From NCBI GenBank assembly GCA_958447445.1, contig CAUDAE010000022.1, positions 1 to 19,791 on the forward strand: a DNA stretch of 19,791 bases. Reading direction: 5' to 3'. Within the stretch, counting starts at the first letter, position 1; each line of letters opens with the position of its first letter. This document shows positions 7,186-14,941 of the stretch, one piece after another. The notes beneath the pieces were generated by a model. That model made no database searches. It saw only the letters and a program-made list of their open reading frames with translations, and was not told where the DNA came from. Origin of the DNA: an uncultured Collinsella sp. (lineage in GTDB: Bacteria; Actinomycetota; Coriobacteriia; Coriobacteriales; Coriobacteriaceae). A program made the position numbers and the translations under genes.

Positions 7186-9183
7186 TTACTGCAGGTCCAG
7201 CTGGTCCAGATATTCCTTGCCGTGCTCGGAGATATGGCGCTTGCGGCCCGCTTCGTCGTTGCCCAGCAACAGGTTAAACATGGTCTCCATCTTGGTGACG
7301 TCCTCGGGCTCCACCTTGATCAGGCGACGCGTCTCGGGGTTCATGGTGGTGAGCCACATCATGTCCGGGTCGTTCTCGCCAAGACCCTTGGAGCGGTTGA
7401 TGGAGCACTTTTGGTCGCCAATCTCCTTGAGGATGCCGTTCTTCTCGAGCTCGGTGTAGGCAAAGTAGGTCTTCTCTTTGCAGTTGACCTCGTAGAGCGG
7501 CGACTCGGCGATATACACGTAACCCTCGTCGATAAGTGTGGGCACCAGGCGGTAAAGCATGGTGAGCACGAGCGTGCGGATGTGGTAACCGTCGACGTCG
7601 GCGTCCGTACAGATGATGACCTTGTTCCAGTTGAGGTTGTCCAGGTCAAAGGCACCAAGGTTTTTGATGCGCTTGTCCTTGATCTCCACGCCGCAGCCCA
7701 GCACGCGCATGAGGTCCATGATGATGTCGGACTTAAAGATGCGTGGATAGTCCTCCTTTAGGCAGTTGAGGATTTTGCCGCGGACGGGCATAACGCCCTG
7801 GAACTCGGCATCGCGCGAGGTACGAATGGCGCCTGCTGCCGAGTCGCCCTCTACGATGTAGATCTCGCGGCGACTCTTGTCCTTGGAGCGGCAGTCGATG
7901 AACTTCTGCACGCGGTTGGCCATGTCGGTCTTCTGCTGCAGGTTGGTCTTGATGCTCTGACGCGTCTTCTCGGCGTTCTCGCGCGAGCGCTTGTTGATGA
8001 GCACCTGCTCCATGATCTTGTTAGCGGCGTCTTTGTTCTCGATCAGGTAAGTCGAGAGGCGCTCCTTAAAGAAGGCCGTCATAGCCTGCTGGATAAAGCG
8101 GTTGTTGATGGCCTTCTTGGTCTGGTTCTCGTAGGACGTCTGGGTGGAGAAGCAGTTGGTCACCAGCACCAGGCAGTCCTGGACGTCTTGCCACTTAATG
8201 CCGCTCTCGTTTTTGTTGTACTTGCCCTGTTGCTTGATGTAGGCATCGATGGCGCTGGTCAGAGCGCTGCGGGCGGCCTTCTCGGGCGAACCGCCGTTCT
8301 CGAGCCACGATGAGTTGTGGTAGTACTCCTGCATCATGAAGGTGCGCGAGAAGCACATGCACGCGGTAATCTTCACGTTGTAGTCGGGCAGGTCCTCGCG
8401 ATCGCGACCGCGACGGTCGGCCTCGATAAAGAAGGGCTCGGTGAGGTAGTCGGTACCGACCTTCTCGAGCACGTAGTCCTCGATGCCCTTGGGATAGCAA
8501 AAATCCTCTTCGGAAAACTCGCCATCGTCGCCCTCGATACGCAGGCGGAAGGTCACGTTGGCGTTGACCACGGCCTGGCGGCGCATTGTCTCGCGATACC
8601 AATCGTGGGGGATGCTGATGGAGGTAAAGACCTCAAGATCGGGACGCCACTTAATGGTGGTGCCGGTGCGATCCTCGTCGCTGGGCTCAATCTCGAGTGC
8701 CTTCTTTTTGGCACCGACGACCTTGCCCTTCTTAAAGTGCAGGGAGTACTTGTTGCCGTCGCGCCAAACCGTGACGTCCATGTATTCGGAGGCGTACTGG
8801 GTTGCGCATGAGCCCAGGCCGTTGGTGCCGAGCGAGAAGTCGTAGTCGCCGCCCTGGTTATTGTTGTATTTGCCGCCGGCGTAGAGCTCGCAAAAGACGA
8901 GTTCCCAGTTAAAGCGCTTCTCGGAGGGGTTCCAGTCGAGCGGGCAGCCGCGGCCGTTGTCCTCTACCTGAATGGAACCATCGCGAAAGGCGGTAAGGGT
9001 GATGAGCTTGCCGTAGCCCTGGCGCGCCTCGTCAACGGCGTTGGACAGGATCTCGAAGGCGGCATGCGCGCAGCCGTCGAGTCCGTCCGAGCCAAAGATG
9101 ACGGCGGGGCGCAGGCGTACGCGCTCCTCGTCCTTGAGCTGGCGGATACTGTCGTTACCATAGTTTGCGGTGTTTTTTGCCAT
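7186..9183 (-). CDS. parE: DNA topoisomerase IV subunit B (ParE type)
   Basis: A 665-aa ATPase subunit. GHKL motifs are present: EILSNAVDEA with catalytic Glu44 and Mg-binding Asn48, VEDNGRGCPLDW with Asp75, and the lid GTNGLGSCATQ. A transducer domain with Lys-rich loop follows. The TOPRIM domain has IVEGDSAAG (443-451), PVRGKILN and the metal triad DADVDG (527-532), then SKGLGENDPDMMW. Length fits ParE/short GyrB without the proteobacterial insertion. With ParC it forms an ATP-driven A2B2 complex that decatenates chromosomes. The only start in frame is ATG 9183; AAGGAG (9200-9205) lies 16 bases away, unusually far, so translation initiation may be weak. A LexA-like box stands about 100 bp upstream. 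Confidence 0.93.
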   Translation of the reverse strand: MAKNTANYGNDSIRQLKDEERVRLRPAVIFGSDGLDGCAHAAFEILSNAVDEARQGYGKLITLTAFRDGSIQVEDNGRGCPLDWNPSEKRFNWELVFCELYAGGKYNNNQGGDYDFSLGTNGLGSCATQYASEYMDVTVWRDGNKYSLHFKKGKVVGAKKKALEIEPSDEDRTGTTIKWRPDLEVFTSISIPHDWYRETMRRQAVVNANVTFRLRIEGDDGEFSEEDFCYPKGIEDYVLEKVGTDYLTEPFFIEADRRGRDREDLPDYNVKITACMCFSRTFMMQEYYHNSSWLENGGSPEKAARSALTSAIDAYIKQQGKYNKNESGIKWQDVQDCLVLVTNCFSTQTSYENQTKKAINNRFIQQAMTAFFKERLSTYLIENKDAANKIMEQVLINKRSRENAEKTRQSIKTNLQQKTDMANRVQKFIDCRSKDKSRREIYIVEGDSAAGAIRTSRDAEFQGVMPVRGKILNCLKEDYPRIFKSDIIMDLMRVLGCGVEIKDKRIKNLGAFDLDNLNWNKVIICTDADVDGYHIRTLVLTMLYRLVPTLIDEGYVYIAESPLYEVNCKEKTYFAYTELEKNGILKEIGDQKCSINRSKGLGENDPDMMWLTTMNPETRRLIKVEPEDVTKMETMFNLLLGNDEAGRKRHISEHGKEYLDQLDLQ

Positions 9184-9237
9184 ACTCGCTTTCTCGGTGC
9201 TCCTTTGCTGCGTTTAAGTCATATAGATAGTCAAGGT

Positions 9238-9266
9238 AGCATAGCCCAGCCCATAGGCGATTCCAA
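9238..9266 (-). promoter_or_regulatory. Candidate parE promoter
   Basis: On the minus strand TTGGAA (9261-9266) and TATGCT (9238-9243) are separated by 17 bp. Each matches the consensus at four of six bases. The predicted transcript starts about 45-50 bp before the parE ATG. Confidence 0.35.
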
Positions 9267-9281
9267 CCAACACGAAATCCA

Positions 9282-9297
9282 TCGAACAATCGTTCGA
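9282..9297. promoter_or_regulatory. LexA / SOS box upstream of parE
   Basis: TCGAACAATCGTTCGA is a perfect TCGAAC-N4-GTTCGA palindrome, the LexA site form known in Actinobacteria and close to the Bacillus CGAACRNRYGTTYG site; the symmetry even extends one base each side. It lies between the second ATPase stop (9341) and the parE start (9183), so the parE-parC operon is the likely target. In Bacillus subtilis parEC is reported in the LexA regulon, which fits. Confidence 0.75.
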
Positions 9298-9340
9298 TTA
9301 GATAATGAATGCTTGGAATGCGGGAGGGACCTGTCCTGTC

Positions 9341-10723
9341 CTATCCAAACATCTGCGGCAGGTCGATGAAGACGGTTCGATCGCTTTCGCCAGCTTCGAA
9401 GCCCGAACGGGAGAAGAATCCATAGCGATGGCACTTGAGTCCCGTTGCCTCGACTTGGGCGATTTCCTCGTCGACCATTTTTTGCGTGATGGGGGATTTG
9501 CGGAACTTTGCTTCGTAGAATGCGTAGCCCTCGGGGTCTTGCGTTACCACGTCGAATTCGCCGCTCGTTTTGTTTGCGGGATCGTCGTACCAGTACTTGC
9601 CTATGGCGTCGAAAGCCGGTTCGATCTTGCCGGTCCTGTTCTGCCGCACGAGGTATTGACGGCAGATCTCCTCGAACATATGAGGAACGTAGTTTTCCTC
9701 GAAGTCTTGGGAGACGTGACGATCATAGAAGACTTCCGGGTCGAGCAGCTGACGCGCTGAGGTATTGCGGAAAACATAGCGATAGTAAAAGAGCGAAAGC
9801 GGATCCACTACAAAGTAGACAGACTTGCGCTTGTTCGTAGGGTCGTTGATGGGTGCACGCTTTTGGACGATTTCGAGTGACATGAGCTTGTCGAGCACGT
9901 CTGCCATGGCCGGACCGCTCGAGACGTGCGACTGTGCCAGCACGTCCCCCCAACGGGAGTAACCTTGTGCGAGAGCCCCGAAAACTTCGTTGGCGTTGGT
10001 CATCTTCGAGATCTCGGCGTTGAGATAGGACGGCACTTCGCTTTCTAAGCGGGCGCCAGGTTCCGTGACGAGCTCGATGATGTTGTCGCGTACGCTTTGG
10101 GATTGATCGATGAGGCGATTGTAAAAGGGGATGCCGCCAAAAACGCTATAGAGCCGCACCTTGTCCTCGGGCGAGAACGCGGGATAGAACTTCGCAGCGT
10201 CAAAGTAATCCATGGGTTTAAGCTCAAGCGCGAGATCAATTCGCCCGTAGAGGGGGCTTTCATGCTCGATGAGGGATTTCATAATCTCAACGTAGGAGCC
10301 GCACAGGACAATGTTTAAACGTGAGTCTTCCCTGTGGGCGTCGATTGAGGCCTGAAGAATGCTGTCTAAGCCTTTAACCGCATCCCTCAAGTAGGGGTAT
10401 TCGTCGAGAACGAGGGTAATGTTCTTGTCTTTGGCTTGGGCAAACAGAAATTCGATGAGCTCGCGGATGCCTGTGAAGGCGAGCGGAGGAAAGCTCAGCG
10501 CTTCAGCAACAAGGGCGGACAGACTCTCGAGGTTGTCTGCCTCGGAGGTTTGGCGGCACTCGTAATAGACCGTTGCGACGTCCGGCAAATCGGCTAGCGC
10601 CTGCTTGATGAGCTCACTTTTTCCGACGCGACGCCTGCCGTAAATGAGAACATTGCGCTGCTCGGGTGCTTTGAGCGTTTTCTTAATACGGGCGAGTTCA
10701 CGCTCCCTGCCAATGAATTCCAC
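9341..10723 (-). CDS. ATPase with DUF234-like, PD-(D/E)xK-like C-terminus
   Basis: A 460-aa protein of the archaeal-type ATPase (ATPase_2 plus DUF234) group. Walker A is GRRRVGKS (29-36), Walker B ITLVLDEY (102-109), and a sensor-like IVLCGSY follows. A helix-turn-helix-like middle (about 245-300) precedes the C-terminal region, where GEFDVVTQ (Asp391) and YEAKFRK (Glu404, Lys406) have the D...ExK spacing of restriction-endonuclease-like folds. The start is GTG at 10723; GGAA lies about eight bases upstream inside an operator dyad. It is read toward parE but separated by 157 bp with its own promoter and a LexA box, so it is probably not in the parEC operon. Cellular role unknown; abundance in mobile accessory regions suggests defence or element maintenance (inference). 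Confidence 0.85.
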   Translation of the reverse strand: MEFIGRERELARIKKTLKAPEQRNVLIYGRRRVGKSELIKQALADLPDVATVYYECRQTSEADNLESLSALVAEALSFPPLAFTGIRELIEFLFAQAKDKNITLVLDEYPYLRDAVKGLDSILQASIDAHREDSRLNIVLCGSYVEIMKSLIEHESPLYGRIDLALELKPMDYFDAAKFYPAFSPEDKVRLYSVFGGIPFYNRLIDQSQSVRDNIIELVTEPGARLESEVPSYLNAEISKMTNANEVFGALAQGYSRWGDVLAQSHVSSGPAMADVLDKLMSLEIVQKRAPINDPTNKRKSVYFVVDPLSLFYYRYVFRNTSARQLLDPEVFYDRHVSQDFEENYVPHMFEEICRQYLVRQNRTGKIEPAFDAIGKYWYDDPANKTSGEFDVVTQDPEGYAFYEAKFRKSPITQKMVDEEIAQVEATGLKCHRYGFFSRSGFEAGESDRTVFIDLPQMFG

Positions 10724-10761
10724 TTACTCGGTTCCTTCCGACTCGGTTTTGTCCGAGTTAA
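10723..10761. promoter_or_regulatory. Operator A, double ACTCGG-N6-CCGAGT dyad
   Basis: Two overlapping dyads with a 15-bp period: ACTCGG (10726) N6 CCGACT (to 10743), and ACTCGG (10741) N6 CCGAGT (to 10758). It runs from the GTG start codon through the ribosome binding site to the -10 box of the ATPase, so a bound protein would block transcription start and initiation. Confidence 0.75.
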
Positions 10762-10790
10762 TTGTATCGCACGAATCAGTTTATGCTCAA
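10761..10790 (-). promoter_or_regulatory. Promoter of the DUF234-like ATPase
   Basis: On the minus strand TTGAGC (10785-10790) and TACAAT (10761-10766) with an 18-bp spacer. Operator A touches the -10 side and operator B overlaps the -35 side, a symmetrical sandwich. Confidence 0.6.
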
Positions 10791-10834
10791 ACTTACTCGG
10801 ACAAAACCGAGTCGGTTCTGACCGAGTAAGTTTG
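10788..10834. promoter_or_regulatory. Operator B, 47-bp near-perfect palindrome
   Basis: Centred on G10811, the 23-bp arms match at all but two positions. It contains two dyads, ACTCGG (10795) N6 CCGAGT (to 10812) and AGTCGG (10810) N6 CCGAGT (to 10827), again 15 bp apart. It is an inverted copy of operator A, with the same ACAAAA spacer between half-sites on the corresponding strand. Confidence 0.75.
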
Positions 10835-10868
10835 AATAGCGAATTGAAATTGTTATGTCCGCATGGTG

Positions 10869-10960
10869 ATGACAGACATGGTTTTCATAATGACAAATAT
10901 AGTTGACATTACCTGATGGATGCAATATATTTCTGTCATGTTGCAACGGATATCTGTCCA
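10869..10960. promoter_or_regulatory. Phased half-sites around the XRE promoter
   Basis: ATGACA at 10869 and 10890 (21 bp apart) lie upstream. Inverted TGTCAT at 10934 and TGTCCA at 10955 (also 21 bp apart) lie downstream of the -35. The outer ATGACAGA (10869-10876) and TCTGTCAT (10932-10939) are perfect complements. Two-helical-turn phasing suggests a cooperative operator, plausibly for the XRE protein itself. Confidence 0.5.
10903..10931 (+). promoter_or_regulatory. Strong promoter of XRE operon
   Basis: Consensus -35 TTGACA (10903-10908), 17-bp spacer, -10 TATATT (10926-10931). It would start transcription about 40 bp before the XRE start codon. Confidence 0.8.
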
Positions 10961-10979
10961 TTACTACGAAAGGAACTCC

Positions 10980-11210
10980 ATGCCGGGCAAAAAGAACCTA
11001 CGCATGAAGGCGGCGCGCGCGGCGGTTGGCCTTTCGCAAGCTGACTTGGCCGAGGCCGTGGGCGTTACGCGCCAGACCATCGGCCTGATCGAGGCGGGCG
11101 GCTACAACCCCACGCTCAATTTGTGCGTGGCAATCTGTAAAGCGCTACGCGTTACGTTGAACGACTTGTTTTGGGAAGACGAGAGCGACGTCGATCCTGA
11201 CGCTCTTTAG
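10980..11210 (+). CDS. Small XRE-family regulator
   Basis: A 76-aa helix-turn-helix protein that is almost entirely the DNA-binding domain: RMKAARAAVGLSQADLAEAV then VTRQTIGLIEAGGYNPTLNL and a KALRVTLNDLFW close, the pattern of small YgzD-like Cro/C1 repressors. The frame is open back to 10920, but AAAGGAA at 10969-10975 and the promoter place the start at ATG 10980. It has no sensor domain, so activity is probably set by its level or by a partner. The next gene begins 9 bp later, with its ribosome binding site formed over this stop codon (TAGGAG), so the pair is translationally coupled. It probably represses its own promoter. Confidence 0.9.
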   Translation: MPGKKNLRMKAARAAVGLSQADLAEAVGVTRQTIGLIEAGGYNPTLNLCVAICKALRVTLNDLFWEDESDVDPDAL

Positions 11211-11219
11211 GAGTTCGCT

Positions 11220-11804
11220 ATGAAATTTGAAGATTTAAAACTCGTGCAAAAGTGGCGTGAATATGCCGGCCCAAAGGACGAGCGCCTGGAGGCTGAGAGC
11301 GCAAAGATCTACAAGATTGGTTTCGTGCTGCTTTCGTTTGGCATGTTGATGATCTTTTTCTACCAGTTTATAGCTCGACAGGTTGCGTGGGTTCACAGCG
11401 ACGCCAGTGAAATGCCGCAAGGCTTTGCAACGCCGTTCGAGGCAGCCATGTATTTGTGGCTCGTTCTCGTGATGTTGATTTGCGCAGGACTGCAAACGCG
11501 GAAGGGCTATGTCGATACCAATCGTTTTGGGCAAACCGAGCATCTTCCTGTTGGATATTTCCTGCTTGTCAGCGGCCTTAGCGGCACCGCGTTCGCGCTT
11601 GTTATTGCCGCAATGCGCTGTATTGCTGAGGCGCAGATCGTACCGCTCGAAAGCGTCTTTTGGTTGGCGAACCTGGCCACGGGCGTGTTCTGCGGTGCGA
11701 CGATTTTCGCGGCCACGTTTGCTGGCCTGTGCGCAACGTTTTTCACGGCGAAAAGACGCCGTGCCAAGCTCGAGGCAGAACTCGACTCCTCTGACGATAA
11801 CTAA
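11220..11804 (+). CDS. Four-helix membrane protein, XRE partner
   Basis: A 194-aa integral membrane protein. Predicted helices span about 30-52, 73-91, 111-133 and 148-176. The first 28 residues and the last 18 (KRRRAKLEAELDSSDDN) are charged and probably cytoplasmic. AGGAG lies six bases before the ATG and overlaps the stop of the XRE gene. Small XRE regulators followed by membrane proteins of this size (DUF6773/DUF3796-like) are common in Firmicutes and Coriobacteria; I cannot confirm the exact family. Function is unknown; a membrane signal controlling the regulator is one possibility. Confidence 0.75.
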   Translation: MKFEDLKLVQKWREYAGPKDERLEAESAKIYKIGFVLLSFGMLMIFFYQFIARQVAWVHSDASEMPQGFATPFEAAMYLWLVLVMLICAGLQTRKGYVDTNRFGQTEHLPVGYFLLVSGLSGTAFALVIAAMRCIAEAQIVPLESVFWLANLATGVFCGATIFAATFAGLCATFFTAKRRRAKLEAELDSSDDN

Positions 11805-11809
11805 TGCGC

Positions 11810-11845
11810 AATGGGCTGGCTCTGGGTATCCAGAACCAGCCCATT
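11810..11845. terminator. Bidirectional hairpin between convergent genes
   Basis: AATGGGCTGG (11810-11819) plus TCTGG pairs with CCAGA plus CCAGCCCATT (11836-11845), with one mismatch and a 4-nt loop. It sits 5 bp after the membrane protein stop and 48 bp after the end of the opposite surface gene. T-tracts are weak on both sides. Confidence 0.65.
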
Positions 11846-11893
11846 TGATGTTCGACGAGCCGAGTTGGCGTCTCTCACAAAAGTCACTAGGAG

Positions 11894-13066
11894 CTAGCGA
11901 GGCTTATCAGAATTGACCTCATCGGCGGTGTCGTTTTCGAGGGCCGTGCGGCGGGCGCTGTAGGCGATGAGGCCGGCGCCTGCCGCGGCGAGTGCTGCAG
12001 CGGCTGCCGTGAGGGGAGCGTTGGCATCGCCCGTGCCCGCAAGCGCGCCCGCTTTTCCGGAGCGCTTGTTAGTGCCGTGGTCCTTGCCACTGCTGGAGCT
12101 GCTTCCGCCGGAGTCGCCACCCTTGTCAGTACCGCCGCCACTCGAGCTGCCACCGCCGTCCGCCGTCATCGGTGCATCGTGAAGCCCCGTCGTATCCGCG
12201 TTGTCGCATACGCCGACCTGAACTTCTGAGCGTTCGCATGCCGCGTCGGGCACATGAAGCTCGTGCAGTACGGCACCCAGCGCCGAGTTTGCCCCCGGTC
12301 GAATTTCTTCGAGCGTTACGGGATCGAGCGCCACCAGATTACGCGCCTTCGCATACAGCGTTACGCGTTTGCCAACTTCGTCGCTCCAACTCTCGGGAAT
12401 GGCGAAGCTCATGCGGAACTGTGCCGTGCAACCCGGTGCCAGCACGGCGTTGCCGTTGTCGGCTACCAGCGGGTGCGTTGCAAAATGTGCGCCCATTGTC
12501 TCGAGCGCGTACTTCATGTGTGCCATGTCGTTGGCCGAAGCGTCCTCGGCAAGCTCTGGATCGTAGATCGAAGCCATGCGTGCGTTCGCTCCGAATCCGA
12601 TGGATGCGCTGGAGAACGGCTGGCTGGAGCCCTCTCGGTACAGATCGATCGTGCCGGCGGTCAGCAAGGTGTTGCCGTCGTTTCGCACCGTGACCATGAA
12701 GGATTCGCCTGCCGCTCCGGGCACCACCGCGCCCGAGGTAGCGACCGCGCCCGTCGGAGTGGCACACGCCACCAAGGGCACTTCGATGCCGTGCAGCTCT
12801 GCCTCGCTCTTCTCCGCGCTCACAATGTGCGTGGCGAGCGCGGAGAGCATGCTTCCCGACGTCAAAAATGTCGTTATCTGATCGACGGGATGGTCCAGCT
12901 CGCTCATCACGAACGGCTCCGTGAACAGATCGTCTATCAGCGTACTGGCGAAGATGCGGAAATGCTTGCCCATTACCGCCACCGGCTCGCCTTCTTCGTC
13001 GTAGGTTTGCCCCACTTTGCCGTCAGTGTTCTCGACGTATAGCACGCACCTGCCGTTGTTGCTCAT
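11894..13066 (-). CDS. C-terminal part of the split surface protein (LAGTG anchor)
   Basis: The third open segment runs from just after the amber codon (13147), with first ATG at 13066 (390 aa); no ribosome binding site precedes that ATG. About 300 residues look like beta-rich extracellular domain, including a MSFAIPESWSDEVGKRVTLY stretch resembling an Ig-like fold. A Ser/Gly linker follows (GGGSSSGGG, SGGSSSSSG). LAGTG (342-346), a hydrophobic helix and ARR form the sorting signal. LAxTG is the pattern known for class E sortases of high-GC Gram-positives. The tail after ARR is unusually long (about 17 residues). Alone it lacks a signal peptide, so it could not be exported. Confidence 0.6.
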   Translation of the reverse strand: MSNNGRCVLYVENTDGKVGQTYDEEGEPVAVMGKHFRIFASTLIDDLFTEPFVMSELDHPVDQITTFLTSGSMLSALATHIVSAEKSEAELHGIEVPLVACATPTGAVATSGAVVPGAAGESFMVTVRNDGNTLLTAGTIDLYREGSSQPFSSASIGFGANARMASIYDPELAEDASANDMAHMKYALETMGAHFATHPLVADNGNAVLAPGCTAQFRMSFAIPESWSDEVGKRVTLYAKARNLVALDPVTLEEIRPGANSALGAVLHELHVPDAACERSEVQVGVCDNADTTGLHDAPMTADGGGSSSGGGTDKGGDSGGSSSSSGKDHGTNKRSGKAGALAGTGDANAPLTAAAAALAAAGAGLIAYSARRTALENDTADEVNSDKPR

Positions 13067-13147
13067 GCTGAACGATGCCGGGCCGCAGCCAGCTGCGCCG
13101 ACGGGTGTCGCTGCAAACGCCGATGCGCCTCGCGTCCACGTAACATG

Positions 13148-14848
13148 CTACAGCTGCTCGTTGACAGTTGCCAAAAAGCCCGTGTGCTGCGGCCACGGCA
13201 CCGCGTGGGGTACTGTGGCATCTGGCGACATAACGCCCCAGCCCGCGATGGACTGGCCGATCACGGCGTACGATGCGCAGCCGCAACCGTCTGCAGTCTC
13301 GTATGCAACGGGCACCACCATTTTGCCGTTGATATTCTCGGGCTCGCCCAGCTCGATGCTCGACGGTGCTTGCGGAAAGCGGAGGACCTGACGGAACGTG
13401 AGACTGTCGCCCAAATCATCTGACCACAGGGTAAAGCACTCGAGCGCGACCTCTGCCTCATTGCCCAGCGCCTTTTCTGCGGTGGTCCCGCGGCGGTGGA
13501 GGTAAGCGCCCGACAGACGTCCGTCGACCAGCGCCTTGCCCACCGTGATGCGTGGGCACTGCAGACAATGGTGGCCATCCTCCTGAAGGCGGCCGCGCGA
13601 GATGCTGCGCCACGACGTGTGCGATACCACGCGAACTCCGTCCTTGCTGATGCGCAGGCGCACAACGGACAGCATGCCGGATGTGCTCGCCGTATCGAAA
13701 TGGGTGTTGTCGCCGGCGGGGCGCTCGCCCGAGACCAGCAGCACGTAGGCGTCTTGGTTTCCCCTCCCGTCTGTATATTCCACCACGTCGAAGTCGTAAT
13801 CGAATATGCCGCTGCGCTCCACGTCGCCCTCGCCAAACCCAAGGGGGAAGTCCACGGGCGTGGGAGCGGACCACGTGCCGTTTGCCTTTGTGTGCACCAC
13901 TAGGCGCGAGCGGCCATTGTCGCCGTAGCGCACCGAGGCGATACGGAACAGACATTCTACGCCGGCAATCATTGCCAGCTTCATGTGGGCTTCGCTGAGC
14001 ACGCCAGCAAACAGCACGTTGTCGCTCGAGGGCTTGATGCCGCCACGCTCGTCCTCCGACACGCCGGCAGAATCGGCGTTCGGGTCGGCAACGGTGTTCG
14101 TTGCCTGACCGATGTAGGTGTACTCATACATCGGCGCGGCATTTTCGTCGCTCTCTATCAGTGCGTGGACGAAATGCTCGATCTGTCCCGAGTCGTCGCT
14201 TTCTGCATCCGCCTCGAGCTCAATGCGCGTGACCGCTTGATCCCAATCGCGCACGACAGGCGCGGCGTTTACGGCAGTGGCCTTAACCTCGGCGCGTGCG
14301 AGCAGTTCGGCGTTGGTGACGATGGTGGCCGATGCGATAAATTGCGGCACGCCGCCCGCCTCAATGTTGCCGGCCGAGCCGAAGCAGGCATCCAGCGTAT
14401 AAGGCGTATCTCCACCCAATGCGAGCTCAGAGCGCTGGAGCACATACTGGTCGCCATTATTCACCGACATATTCCACGAATCGATGAGTGTGGGCCACGA
14501 CCCCGACCAAGCCTTGGTGGTCCACTTGAACATGATGAACTGGAGTATCACGTCGACATCGACGTCTGCACCTACGCGCAGTCGCGGAAGCTGGTGTCCA
14601 TCTGCCTTCTCGTACCCAATGAACAGCGTGAGGGATGCGGCGCCGCGCACGGCAGACGAAGCGACGCCTGCAACGCCGGCGCCAAAGGTGACGGCAAGCC
14701 CGATTTGGATGGTGAATGAGCCTGAGGTGTTTGAATAGTCGAGCGAAATGTTTTTAAAAAACGCCGCGCCGCTACCGTGCGTGTGGGCGCCCACGGCGAG
14801 TGCCAGTTTTGCCAGCACCCAGGGGTTGACGTTCAGGAAAAACGGCAC
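13148..14848 (-). CDS. Central part of the split surface protein
   Basis: The second segment is open from 14941 (just past the opal codon) to the TAG at 13148. The first usable start is GTG 14848, with only AGGA nearby, giving 566 aa. The early part is hydrophobic and glycine-rich (IGLAVTFGAGVAGVASSAV). Later repeats such as FRIASVRYGDNGRSRLVVHT, FDVVEYTDGRGNQDAYVLLV and LSVVRLRISKDGVRVVSHTS recur at about 70 residues and resemble blades of a beta-propeller. It lacks its own signal peptide and anchor. I do not recognise a named family. Confidence 0.55.
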   Translation of the reverse strand: MPFFLNVNPWVLAKLALAVGAHTHGSGAAFFKNISLDYSNTSGSFTIQIGLAVTFGAGVAGVASSAVRGAASLTLFIGYEKADGHQLPRLRVGADVDVDVILQFIMFKWTTKAWSGSWPTLIDSWNMSVNNGDQYVLQRSELALGGDTPYTLDACFGSAGNIEAGGVPQFIASATIVTNAELLARAEVKATAVNAAPVVRDWDQAVTRIELEADAESDDSGQIEHFVHALIESDENAAPMYEYTYIGQATNTVADPNADSAGVSEDERGGIKPSSDNVLFAGVLSEAHMKLAMIAGVECLFRIASVRYGDNGRSRLVVHTKANGTWSAPTPVDFPLGFGEGDVERSGIFDYDFDVVEYTDGRGNQDAYVLLVSGERPAGDNTHFDTASTSGMLSVVRLRISKDGVRVVSHTSWRSISRGRLQEDGHHCLQCPRITVGKALVDGRLSGAYLHRRGTTAEKALGNEAEVALECFTLWSDDLGDSLTFRQVLRFPQAPSSIELGEPENINGKMVVPVAYETADGCGCASYAVIGQSIAGWGVMSPDATVPHAVPWPQHTGFLATVNEQL

Positions 14849-14941
14849 CGGTCCTAGGGTAAACTGCTCGGTCCAATTGAGATCGGTTCTTACCTGAAAG
14901 AGGGCCTTAATATTGCCGTATACGGGGTCGTTGTTGTTGCC

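Noticed and set aside
5455..7761. 768-codon plus-strand open frame antisense to parC and the end of parE
   Set aside because: Its translation is Leu/Val/Asp/Gly-rich low-complexity sequence produced by the codon bias of the opposite strand, and it has no domain or ribosome binding site. The minus strand carries complete topoisomerase motifs.
13985..14719. 244-codon plus-strand frame
   Set aside because: Antisense shadow of the surface-protein frame, with Arg/Val/Gly-rich translation and no start signals.
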